44,240 nt of DNA. Source: Verrucomicrobiales bacterium. Lineage in GTDB: Bacteria; Verrucomicrobiota; Verrucomicrobiia; Verrucomicrobiales; DEV007. Made by a program: the position numbers and the translations under genes. This document shows, piece after piece, positions 35,060 through 42,918 of this stretch (position 1 is the first letter of the stretch; the number at the start of each line of letters is the position of its first letter). The stretch lies in NCBI GenBank assembly GCA_030730365.1, contig JANQVJ010000050.1:7410-51649 (forward strand), written 5' to 3'. A model generated the notes under the pieces. It ran no database searches and was not told where the DNA came from. It saw only the letters and a program-made list of their open reading frames with translations.

Positions 35060-35944
35060 TTAATATTTTAAAAATCTTTGAAGTAAGGGTGCCAGCTTAC
35101 GGGACGTCGCCTCGGGCCAAAGGGACTGATCAGTGAAGATGGCCGAGTCGAGGGATCGGTGTTCGGGCCAGTCTGGCGTGCTCGGCATCTTCGGGATGAG
35201 GGCCTGAAGAATCTCGCGGGCTGTCGCGGCGTTAGCGTGAACGTGCTCGATCACGGAGTGAGCACTGACGGCGTCTTCCTCGATTTTCCAGCAGTCATAG
35301 TCAGTGATCAAGGCCAGGGTTGCCAGGGCGATCTCGGCTTCGCGGGCGAGCTTGGCCTCGGGCAGGTTAGTCATTCCGATCAGATCAAAGCCGAGCTTGC
35401 GGTTTGTCTCGGACTCGGCGCGGGTGGAAAAGGCCGGACCATCCATGTTCACGTAGGTGCCGCGATCGTGAACGCGCTTGCCGAGATCGGTCGCGGTCGT
35501 AAAAAGGAGCTCGCGGAGCCGGTCCGAGATGGGATCGCTGAAACCGATGTGGGCGACGATGCCTTCCCCGAAAAAGGTGTGGTGGGCGCGCTGGCTCGTG
35601 CGGTCGAAGAACTGGTCGGGCAAGACGATGTCGCGGGGTTCGTATTCTTCTTTCAATGATCCCACTGCCGTCACTGCGATGATCCAGCGCACATTGAGCG
35701 AGCGCAGCGCCCAAATATTCGCCCGGTGATTGAGTTCCGTGGGGAGAAGGCGGTGGCCGCGTCCGTGCCGGGGGAGAAAGCAGACGGTTCGGCCCGCGAG
35801 ATTACCTCGCACAATGAGGTCGGAAGGATCACCGAAAGGGGTCTCGAGGCGGAGTTCTTCCGTCCCGGTCAGTCCTTCGATTTCGTAAAGTCCGGAGCCT
35901 CCGATGACTCCGATGGCGGGTGCTGCTTCTCCGTGGTCGCTCAT
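35060..35944 (-). CDS. mtnP: S-methyl-5'-thioadenosine phosphorylase
   Basis: A 294-residue phosphorylase of the purine nucleoside phosphorylase family 2. Signatures are GVIGGSGLYE at the N-terminus, PRHGRGHR with phosphate-binding residues, MDGPAFSTRAES and the substrate-defining MTNLPEAKLAREAEI. It splits methylthioadenosine, the by-product of polyamine synthesis, into adenine and methylthioribose-1-phosphate. The inner ATG at 35944 (MSDHGEAAP) is chosen over the frame to 35980 because it fits the family N-terminus. It diverges from the transpeptidase homologue across a 120-base, partly very AT-rich gap. Confidence 0.93.
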   Translation of the reverse strand: MSDHGEAAPAIGVIGGSGLYEIEGLTGTEELRLETPFGDPSDLIVRGNLAGRTVCFLPRHGRGHRLLPTELNHRANIWALRSLNVRWIIAVTAVGSLKEEYEPRDIVLPDQFFDRTSQRAHHTFFGEGIVAHIGFSDPISDRLRELLFTTATDLGKRVHDRGTYVNMDGPAFSTRAESETNRKLGFDLIGMTNLPEAKLAREAEIALATLALITDYDCWKIEEDAVSAHSVIEHVHANAATAREILQALIPKMPSTPDWPEHRSLDSAIFTDQSLWPEATSRKLAPLLQRFLKY

Positions 35945-36064
35945 GGTCCAGCAAGTTAAAAGGGAATAGGGGGAATCCAAGTGGCAACCGGCGCCAGTGA
36001 TAAATAAAAATTAATAGTTAACTAATCTTGATTTTAATTTAAATTTTGTTAATCTTTTTAAAAA
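35945..36064. promoter_or_regulatory. Divergent intergenic region with a roughly 90% AT stretch
   Basis: Bases 36001-36064 contain only a handful of G or C and include a TAGTTAACTA palindrome and long A/T runs. This contrasts sharply with the GC-rich genome and probably holds promoters or UP-like elements for the transpeptidase homologue and possibly mtnP. I cannot assign a clear -35/-10 pair. Confidence 0.45.
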
Positions 36065-37039
36065 ATGTCTATCCGTCTTATTATTTCCCTGTTTTTGCTG
36101 GGTGTCGGCGTCGGTTCTCCCTGGCTGGTAGGGAACTGCCTCGACGGGCGGGCGGCGGAGAAGCCTTGCGGAAGTTTATTCGACGGAATCGCCACCCTGG
36201 CAAACCGGGTCAAAAGTCACTTCAGGGATGAAGCGGTATCTTCTCCTGTGGCGAGTGAGGTGGAGGCAATCTCATCAGAGCGAATGCCTTATCCGCTCGC
36301 GGGGAAGACGCAGCGTATCATGCAGGGATTCCTCTCGCCACCGACCGGGGAGAAGGTGTCTTTCTACAGTGACGGCAGGGTCCCGACGACACCACGCACC
36401 AGTATTATCACCAAAAATTCGGGCGAGCGCTTGCGCGGGCAGTTCACCGATCTCGGACTCGAGTTGGGTGATCCGGTTTATATGCGGGTGTTTAAGGAGG
36501 AATCCGAACTCGAGGTCTGGATAAAGAGCCGCCACGAGCTTCAGTATGTTCTTTTCAAGGTCTTCCGCCTCACGCATTGCGCCGGCAAGCCCGGGCCGAA
36601 GCTCCGCGAGGGGGATGGTCAGGCGCCCGAAGGCTTCTATTTCGCCTCCTCCGGCAGCATGCGCCCCGACACGCGGCATTACCTCGGGATCGATCTGGGT
36701 TTCCCCAATGCTTACGACAAGGAAAGCGGATACACGGGGAGTGATCTCATGATACACGGGGGAGCCAATGCCGCCGGAGCCTTTGCACTCTCCCCTCGGG
36801 ACATCGAAGAAGTCTACACCGTGGTCGAGGCAAGTCTTGAAGGTGGTCAGAAGATGACGCCCATCAACGTGTTCCCCTTTCGCATGACTGACAAGCGCAT
36901 GGACCAAGCCTGGGAGGGGAATCCCGTCTGCCTCGATTTTTGGGTCAATCTGAAGGAAGGATACGATTTCTTTGAAAACGTTAGGCAGCCACCCCTCGTG
37001 GAGATGGCATCGGGGCGCTACGCCTTTCTGATGGAATAG
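36065..37039 (+). CDS. YafK/DpaA-like L,D-transpeptidase homologue lacking the catalytic cysteine
   Basis: A 324-residue secreted protein with a signal peptide ending near GRAAE. The C-terminal half matches the YkuD-fold YafK group: the VYMRVFKEESELEVW segment, GPKLREGDGQAPEGFYF, LGFPNAYDKESGYTGS and INVFPFRM. In active members the motif is HG-x5-GC. Here it reads HGGANAAGAF, with H231 kept but A239 (codon GCC at 36779-36781) instead of Cys. The enzyme should therefore not form the thioester intermediate. Other cysteines are at 172 and 289, not near the motif. It could be a binding or regulatory pseudoenzyme. In Escherichia coli the relative DpaA detaches Braun lipoprotein from peptidoglycan. 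A clear terminator follows the stop. Confidence 0.87.
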   Translation: MSIRLIISLFLLGVGVGSPWLVGNCLDGRAAEKPCGSLFDGIATLANRVKSHFRDEAVSSPVASEVEAISSERMPYPLAGKTQRIMQGFLSPPTGEKVSFYSDGRVPTTPRTSIITKNSGERLRGQFTDLGLELGDPVYMRVFKEESELEVWIKSRHELQYVLFKVFRLTHCAGKPGPKLREGDGQAPEGFYFASSGSMRPDTRHYLGIDLGFPNAYDKESGYTGSDLMIHGGANAAGAFALSPRDIEEVYTVVEASLEGGQKMTPINVFPFRMTDKRMDQAWEGNPVCLDFWVNLKEGYDFFENVRQPPLVEMASGRYAFLME

Positions 37040-37048
37040 TGACGACCG

Positions 37049-37080
37049 GGTGAAAATTGCCGATTTCACCTTTTTTTTCT
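37049..37080 (+). terminator. Rho-independent terminator after the transpeptidase homologue
   Basis: GGTGAAA at 37049-37055 pairs with TTTCACC at 37064-37070 around an 8-base loop, and is followed by eight T residues at 37071-37078. This separates the transpeptidase homologue from the secretion ATPase cluster. Confidence 0.85.
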
Positions 37081-37200
37081 TCCCGTCTCCCGTCAATTCC
37101 TCTAGGTTCAGCGCCCCGAGCGTCGAGAGATGGCTTCGTAGCGGTCGCCCCGGCTTGCAAATTTCCGTCGATCATTCACCTGTAAACTCCCCTCCCAGTC

Positions 37201-38880
37201 TTGTACACGAACGAACCTTACCTTCTGGAACTCTTGCAGGAAGCCCAACGGGTAACCCCAGCGGCGCTCGAAGATGCAAAACACAAGAAAAAGTCGCAGG
37301 AGACGACGATCCAGGCGCTCCTCTCGCTGAACCTTCTCACCGACGAGATGATCGCGGAAACTCTCGCGGAAAATGCGGGGATGGACTACGTCGATCTGAA
37401 GCGTCTCGACTTGAATCCGGCCGTCGCCTTGCGTGTTCCCGCCGATGTCGCGGTGCGCTTTCGCATCGTTCCTGTCGCCGAGGGGCATGGTTCCCTCGTC
37501 ATCGCGGTAACCGATCCGCTCGATTTCGATGCGCTCGATTCCGTCCGCCACGTGCTCTCAGTCGAGCCAGAGTTCGTTGTCGCCTCTGACAGTGCGATCA
37601 AGCAGCGCCAGCTCGACTTTTACGCCTCGCAGCTCGATGCCGAGCAGATCAGTAAGCTCGATGCCGACGCCATCGCCGTGTCCGAAGGTGCCGGTGGTGA
37701 GGGTGGCGACGCGCCCATCATCAAGATGGTTTATCAGATCCTCCAGGAGGCCTATCAGAACCGCGCCTCGGACATTCACATTGAACCAACCGAGAAGGAG
37801 ATGCGGGTCCGTTACCGCATCGATGGTTCGCTCCACAAAGTGCAGAGCCACCCGCTCCGTCTTCTCCCCTCCATCGTCAGTCGCATCAAGATTATGACCG
37901 GGACGATGGCGATTTCTGAAAAGCGTCTCCCGCAGGATGGCCGTATCCAGGCGAAATTCGGAGCCGGTGACCTCGATCTTCGCGTCTCGACAGTGCCGAC
38001 GAGTTGCGGAGAGAGCATCGTCATGCGTATTCTCGACAAGAGTTCGCTCACGATCGGTCTGCCTCAGCTGGGATTCTTCAGTGATGACCAGGCCACCTTT
38101 GAGGAACTCATTCGTCTCCCTGACGGCATCATTCTCGTGACCGGCCCGACCGGTTCCGGGAAAACGACGACGCTCTACGCCTGCCTCAACTCGATTAACA
38201 AGCCCGACCGCAAGATCATCACGGTTGAGGACCCGGTGGAATACCTACTTTCCGGAATCAACCAGGTTCAGGTGAAGGAGTCCATCGGGATGTCTTTCGC
38301 GGCAGCGCTGCGAGCCATCCTCCGACAGGCGCCGAACATCATCATGATCGGGGAGATTCGGGATCTTGAGACCGCTTCCATCGCGATCAATGCGAGTCTT
38401 ACCGGTCACCTCGTCTTCAGTACGCTTCACACGAACGACGCGCCCTCAGCAGTGGCCCGTCTCGCCGATATCGGGGTGAAAAAATTCCTCATCGCGAGTG
38501 CGGTGAGATCCATCATGGCCCAGCGTCTCGTGCGGTTCATCTGCAAGGACTGCGCCCAGCCCGGTGAGATCTCGCTGAAAGACATCCGTGCCCTGCGTCT
38601 CACCGAGGAGCAGTTGTCTAAGGCCGAGATCCGCCAGGGGGCCGGTTGCCGCACCTGCCGCATGACCGGTTACAAGGGGCGAAAAGGTTGCTTCGAGATT
38701 TTCAACATCGACGAAGAGGTGCGGCTGCTCATCAATGGCGATGAGTCCACCAGCGGCTTGCGCAAGCGCGCGCGTGAGCTGGGCATGCGGACTCTCCGCG
38801 AAGACGGCGTTCGCAAAGTCCTCTCGGGCATGACGACCGCTTCCGAAGTGATTCGGGTGACCATGGCGGATAACGACTGA
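37201..38880 (+). CDS. gspE: GspE/PilB-family assembly ATPase, first of two
   Basis: A 559-residue ATPase that powers pseudopilus or pilus assembly at the inner membrane. It has an N-terminal T2SSE_N-type domain (about 1-150), then the ATPase core: Walker A TGPTGSGKT with K321, the Asp box, Walker B IMIGEIRD, the His box HLVFSTLHTNDAPSA and two CxxC pairs of the zinc-binding insert (CKDC and CRTC). All catalytic motifs are intact. The start is TTG at 37201; no ATG precedes the domain. It is followed by a second ATPase gene after 39 bases. Which machine (type II or type IV) is served cannot be decided from the ATPase alone. Confidence 0.93.
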   Translation: MYTNEPYLLELLQEAQRVTPAALEDAKHKKKSQETTIQALLSLNLLTDEMIAETLAENAGMDYVDLKRLDLNPAVALRVPADVAVRFRIVPVAEGHGSLVIAVTDPLDFDALDSVRHVLSVEPEFVVASDSAIKQRQLDFYASQLDAEQISKLDADAIAVSEGAGGEGGDAPIIKMVYQILQEAYQNRASDIHIEPTEKEMRVRYRIDGSLHKVQSHPLRLLPSIVSRIKIMTGTMAISEKRLPQDGRIQAKFGAGDLDLRVSTVPTSCGESIVMRILDKSSLTIGLPQLGFFSDDQATFEELIRLPDGIILVTGPTGSGKTTTLYACLNSINKPDRKIITVEDPVEYLLSGINQVQVKESIGMSFAAALRAILRQAPNIIMIGEIRDLETASIAINASLTGHLVFSTLHTNDAPSAVARLADIGVKKFLIASAVRSIMAQRLVRFICKDCAQPGEISLKDIRALRLTEEQLSKAEIRQGAGCRTCRMTGYKGRKGCFEIFNIDEEVRLLINGDESTSGLRKRARELGMRTLREDGVRKVLSGMTTASEVIRVTMADND

Positions 38881-38919
38881 TAACGACAGGGTCGCGAATT
38901 TTAATATTTTTGAGCTTAT

Positions 38920-40617
38920 ATGACGGTTGAAAGTGTAATCGATCTGCTTATTTCCAGGGGTCTGATCGATGATTCCCAGAGAGAAGAATACATCGCCGCG
39001 GCCTACGGCAGCGAGCGTGACATCACCTACGCGGTTGAGGAGCTGGGTCTGCTGCAGCGGGAGCAGCTCTTCCAGCTCGTTGCCCAGGACATCGGGGGGG
39101 AATACTATGATCTCACCGGTTTCGAACCGGCTCCGCAGGTCCTTCGTGCCGTGCCGGGAGGGACAGCGAAACTCTATCAGTGTTTCCCGATTCAGTTTCT
39201 TGATCAGGGACTTCAGGTGGCGATCGCCAATCCGCTCGATCCCCAGAATCTCGAAGAACTCGGCTTTTCGCTCAACCAGCAGATCGTCCCTGCGGTCGCT
39301 CCTCCGGAGCAGATCGCCGAGCTGATCCAGAAGTTCTACTACGGCGGAACTGCCGGGGCCGAAGCCCAGGCGGCCGGCGGAGCGGGAGAAAGTGACGCCC
39401 TCGCCGCGATCCGGGCGGAAGTGGCAGCGCTCTCGGCTGATGATCTTGAAGAGGAGTCCAATTCAGCCCCTATCATTCGCTATGTCGATCTCGTCCTCTA
39501 CCAGGCGATCAAGGAGAAGGCGTCTGACGTTCACTTCGAGCCCTTCGAAGATGACTTTAAGATTCGTTACCGCGTCGATGGTGCGCTCTACGAGATGGCG
39601 CCGCCTCCGCAGCACCTGAAGCAGGCCATCGTCTCGCGGATCAAGGTCATGTCGTCGCTCAACATCGCGGAGACCCGACTCCCGCAGGATGGTCGTATCA
39701 CCAAGGAGATCAACGGTCAGCCTATCGACATGCGTGTCTCGACTCTGCCGACGATCTTCGGAGAGAGCGTCGTGCTCCGGGTGCTCGACCGGTCGAACAT
39801 TAACCTGAACCTCGAGATGCTCAATCTCCCGGCGGAGACTTACGAGTACATCATCGACACGATCGAGAAACCGAACGGAATTTTCATCTGCACCGGACCG
39901 ACCGGAGCGGGAAAAACAACGACTCTCTACGCCTGTCTCCGCCGCATTAACACCGAAGATGCCAAGCTCCTCACCGCCGAGGATCCGGTCGAGTATGAGA
40001 TGGATGGGATCATGCAGGTCCCGATCAACGAAGCGATCGGTCTGAATTTCGGACGAGTCCTGCGGGCCTTCCTTCGTCAGGATCCTGACCGTATTCTCGT
40101 AGGCGAGATGCGTGACCTCGAGACCGCCCAGATCGCGATCCAGGCCTCCCTCACCGGTCACCTCGTGCTCTCGACCCTGCACACCAACGACGCCCCCGGT
40201 GCCGTGACGCGTCTCATCGACATGGGTTGCGAGCCTTTCCTCGTCGCGGCGACGCTCGAGGGCGTCCTCGGTCAGCGTCTCCTGCGCCGGATTTGCCCCG
40301 CCTGCCGGGTCGCCTACAAACCCTCTGCCGCCGTCCTCAATCAGCTCGGCCTCACCGCGGCGGATACGGGGGGACGCGAGTTCTTCACCGGTCAGGGTTG
40401 TGACGCCTGCAACGACACCGGTTACAAGGGACGACAGGGGCTCTTCGAGTTGCTCGACATGTCGAATCCCATCCGCGACCTCATCGCCCAGCGTGCCGCC
40501 ACCGTCGTGCTCAAGCAAAAAGCCCAGGAGCTCGGGATGCGAACCCTCCGCGAGGACGGACTGCGAAACATCTTTGAAGGCGTCACGACGATTGAAGAGG
40601 TTCTCAAATACACCTGA
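38920..40617 (+). CDS. gspE: GspE/PilB-family assembly ATPase, second of two
   Basis: A 565-residue paralogue of the preceding protein. It has an N-terminal T2SSE_N-like domain, an Ala/Gly-rich linker (about 145-160), Walker A TGPTGAGKT with K332, Walker B ILVGEMRD, the HLVLSTLHTNDAPGA box and zinc pairs CPAC and CDAC. All motifs look functional, so this is not a decayed copy. It starts 39 bases after the first ATPase and is followed 91 bases later by gspF, giving the order ATPase, ATPase, platform, major pseudopilin. The two may act in the same or alternate motors. Confidence 0.93.
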   Translation: MTVESVIDLLISRGLIDDSQREEYIAAAYGSERDITYAVEELGLLQREQLFQLVAQDIGGEYYDLTGFEPAPQVLRAVPGGTAKLYQCFPIQFLDQGLQVAIANPLDPQNLEELGFSLNQQIVPAVAPPEQIAELIQKFYYGGTAGAEAQAAGGAGESDALAAIRAEVAALSADDLEEESNSAPIIRYVDLVLYQAIKEKASDVHFEPFEDDFKIRYRVDGALYEMAPPPQHLKQAIVSRIKVMSSLNIAETRLPQDGRITKEINGQPIDMRVSTLPTIFGESVVLRVLDRSNINLNLEMLNLPAETYEYIIDTIEKPNGIFICTGPTGAGKTTTLYACLRRINTEDAKLLTAEDPVEYEMDGIMQVPINEAIGLNFGRVLRAFLRQDPDRILVGEMRDLETAQIAIQASLTGHLVLSTLHTNDAPGAVTRLIDMGCEPFLVAATLEGVLGQRLLRRICPACRVAYKPSAAVLNQLGLTAADTGGREFFTGQGCDACNDTGYKGRQGLFELLDMSNPIRDLIAQRAATVVLKQKAQELGMRTLREDGLRNIFEGVTTIEEVLKYT

Positions 40618-40708
40618 TGCGAAGACTGCCGTTTTTTCCATCGACAGCAATGACGGGGAAAAGCTAATCTCAGGAAAATTTCTAACGAAAACACGATAAG
40701 AAAATACT

Positions 40709-41977
40709 ATGGCAAATTTCGAATACATTGCCTTGGATGCGAAGGGGTCGGAAACGACGGGGTCGATCAAGGCAAGCGATGAGGCGGACGCGATCAGTCA
40801 GCTTCGCAAGAGCGGACTTTATCCCACCCAGGTGGTGGCTGCGGGCAAAGGAGGGGTCTCCAGTGCCTCGAAGAAGCGGGCCAAGGCTAGCGCCAAGGCG
40901 AAAAAGGGGATGGCGACGGGCGGTCGCGTCAACGGCAAGATCCTCATGATTTTCACCCGCCAGCTCGCCACCCTCGTGGACGCCGGTCTCCCTCTGCTGC
41001 GCGGTCTTTCCGTGCTCGGTAAACAGGAAAAGAACCGTGTCATGGCCGGGACGATCAATCACCTCGCGGATTCTGTCGCAGGCGGTTCGACCTTCTCGGA
41101 AAGTCTCGGTCAGCACCCGAAAATCTTTGATAAACTCTACGTCAACATGGTCAAGGCCGGTGAGCTCGGCGGTGTCCTCGAACTCGTTCTCGTCCGTCTC
41201 GCCGAGTATCAGGAAAAGGCCCAGAAGCTGAAAAACCGCATCGTTGCGGCGATGGTTTATCCCATCATCGTTATCGTCATTGCGGTGGCCATCCTTATCT
41301 TCCTGATGGCGGTCATCGTGCCTCGGTTCGAGAAGATTTTCGCCGAGATGCTCGGTGACAAACCGCTCCCGGGGATCACCCAGTTCGTCATCGGGATCAG
41401 TCGCTTTGTGCAGGACTCGTGGCTTATCATCGCCATCGCCCTCGGCGTTCTTTATGCCGGTTGGAAAGTCTTCGCAATGACTAAGGTCGGCCGTGTCGCG
41501 ATCGACCGGATCAAACTCTTCATGCCCGTCTTCGGTCCGGTGCAGCTCAAGGGCGGCATCTCCCGCTTTACGCGGACACTCGGCACGCTCGTGACGAGCG
41601 GGGTGCCCATTCTCCAGGCGCTCAATATCACGCGCGACACCGCCGGTAACGTCGTCATCGCGAATGCTATTGAGAAAGTCCACGAAGCGGTCCGCGAAGG
41701 GGAATCCGTCGTCGCTCCACTCGAGGCAAGCCGTATTTTCCCGCCCATGGTCATCAGTATGGTGGACGTCGGTGAAGAGACCGGACAGCTCCCCGACATG
41801 CTTCTGAAGATCGCCGACGTCTACGACGACGAGGTCGACAACGCGGTCGACGCAATGACCTCGATGATCGAGCCCATCATGATCGTCTTCCTCGCCGCCA
41901 TCGTGGGAACGATCGTTATCGCGCTCTTCATGCCCATGATCACAATCATCACCGAGATGAATAACCAGGCTGGTTAA
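40709..41977 (+). CDS. gspF: GspF/PilC inner-membrane platform protein
   Basis: A 422-residue protein with a short N-terminal domain (FEYIALDAKGSETTGSI, typical of GspF/PilC), a basic Lys/Ala-rich linker, and two T2SSF domains. Each holds a cytosolic helical part (FTRQLATLVDAGLPLLRGL and its counterpart FTRTLGTLVTSGVPILQAL). Membrane segments lie near MVYPIIVIVIAVAILIF and the C-terminal IMIVFLAAIVGTIVIALF. It anchors the ATPases and passes pseudopilin subunits into the fibre. It sits between the second ATPase and gspG. Confidence 0.95.
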   Translation: MANFEYIALDAKGSETTGSIKASDEADAISQLRKSGLYPTQVVAAGKGGVSSASKKRAKASAKAKKGMATGGRVNGKILMIFTRQLATLVDAGLPLLRGLSVLGKQEKNRVMAGTINHLADSVAGGSTFSESLGQHPKIFDKLYVNMVKAGELGGVLELVLVRLAEYQEKAQKLKNRIVAAMVYPIIVIVIAVAILIFLMAVIVPRFEKIFAEMLGDKPLPGITQFVIGISRFVQDSWLIIAIALGVLYAGWKVFAMTKVGRVAIDRIKLFMPVFGPVQLKGGISRFTRTLGTLVTSGVPILQALNITRDTAGNVVIANAIEKVHEAVREGESVVAPLEASRIFPPMVISMVDVGEETGQLPDMLLKIADVYDDEVDNAVDAMTSMIEPIMIVFLAAIVGTIVIALFMPMITIITEMNNQAG

Positions 41978-41990
41978 AAAGGCGAAAAAG

Positions 41991-42051
41991 GGGCAAATCG
42001 GGAGATTCGGTGTTTACATTGTATTGACGATTTGCCCGCCTCTCTGATAAA
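41991..42051 (+). promoter_or_regulatory. 10-bp inverted repeat and candidate promoter upstream of gspG
   Basis: GGGCAAATCG at 41991-42000 and CGATTTGCCC at 42028-42037 are a perfect 10-bp inverted repeat with a 27-base spacer. TTGACG at 42024-42029 and GATAAA at 42046-42051 are spaced by 16 bases and resemble a sigma-70 promoter; the right arm overlaps it. The start codon follows at 42060, leaving almost no leader. It may allow gspG to be expressed separately from gspF. Confidence 0.5.
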
Positions 42052-42059
42052 GTCAGGAC

Positions 42060-42644
42060 ATGAAATCATTTCCAGCCTCCCGCCGGAACGGCGGCTTCAG
42101 CATGATCGAGCTCATGGTCGTCGTGGGGATCATGGTGATTCTCGCCGGCCTGCTCATCGCCGCCCTTCCCGGGATCCAGAGCCGGATCAACCGCAACAAG
42201 GTCGAGACCTTTATTGCCGAGCTCGAAAGCGGACTCTCCAAGTTCCAGATCGACAACGGGACCTACCCGCTCAACGAGCCCGGCGGTGATCGCGACATTG
42301 CCGGAATAAAAGGCGCGGTAGTGCTCTACAAGCATCTCTCCGGAGACTGGGATCTCAACGGCGAAGTCGACTTCACCCAGAATGAAAAGGTCTACGTGCC
42401 AAAGATCGATTATTTCTCCCAGCGCGAAGCTCGCGAGCCGCGCTCTATGTCGATCGGTGGTCAATACATGCTGATCGACTCCTACAGCAATCCGATCCGC
42501 TACTTGGCTCAAGTCCCCAATCTCGCTCCCGGCGAGAAGCGGGAAACTTACAATCCGACCTACGATATCTGGTCCATCACCGATGCGAACCCGGACAATC
42601 CTGACGAGTCAGCGAAATACATCACGAACTGGCAGGGCCAGTAA
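42060..42644 (+). CDS. gspG: Major pseudopilin GspG
   Basis: A 194-residue protein with a 12-residue leader ending RNGG, cut before FSMIELMVVVGIMVILAGL with Glu at +5. After the helix, INRNKVETFIAELESGLSKFQIDNGTYPLNEPG is characteristic of GspG, including the Tyr-Pro of the calcium-site region. It is the main subunit of the pseudopilus. It has its own candidate promoter upstream and a terminator-like hairpin downstream, consistent with high separate expression. It is the last gene of the secretion cluster seen here; gspH-K-like genes lie 24 kb away. Confidence 0.95.
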   Translation: MKSFPASRRNGGFSMIELMVVVGIMVILAGLLIAALPGIQSRINRNKVETFIAELESGLSKFQIDNGTYPLNEPGGDRDIAGIKGAVVLYKHLSGDWDLNGEVDFTQNEKVYVPKIDYFSQREAREPRSMSIGGQYMLIDSYSNPIRYLAQVPNLAPGEKRETYNPTYDIWSITDANPDNPDESAKYITNWQGQ

Positions 42645-42651
42645 GTGAGGT

Positions 42652-42682
42652 TCCCCGCCATTATTCCGGGGGACTTTTATTA
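42652..42682 (+). terminator. Terminator-like hairpin after gspG
   Basis: TCCCC at 42652-42656 pairs with GGGGA at 42669-42673 around a 12-base loop and is followed by CTTTTATTA. It lies 8 bases after the gspG stop. Confidence 0.5.
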
Positions 42683-42786
42683 CTCCGACGATCCCTTTCA
42701 AGGGCGAGCGATGCACCGTCCTCCGTGCCCCTCCGCTTTCCTGCGATCTTCTCGCTTAGACTTTTGCCATATTCAGGCCCGACAGA

Positions 42787-42918
42787 CTGCCTCTCGACGA
42801 CAAGGCCGACAGTTTCGATGACGAGGAAGAACCTCAATTCGAACTCATTTCGGTTGCTGCAGCCCGCGAAATGGGAATCATGCCTATCGCCTCCGGCCGC
42901 GCGCGAAAGCAAAATTAA
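42787..42918 (+). CDS. Possible small acidic protein with non-ATG start
   Basis: After an in-frame stop at 42757-42759, an open frame ends with TAA at 42916-42918. From CTG at 42787 it would encode 43 residues, starting PLDDKADSFDDEEEP and ending ARKQN: an acidic N-terminal half and a basic tail. The text looks protein-like, and its stop overlaps the convergent stop of the sugar dehydrogenase in TTAA, as at 24305-24308. There is no ATG before residue 29 and no clear ribosome-binding site. I do not recognise it. The rest of the gap after gspG, apart from the hairpin, shows nothing I can support. Confidence 0.25.
   Translation: MPLDDKADSFDDEEEPQFELISVAAAREMGIMPIASGRARKQN

Noticed and set aside
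36065-37039. Active L,D-transpeptidase
   Set aside because: The catalytic Cys position is Ala, so an active-enzyme annotation would be misleading.
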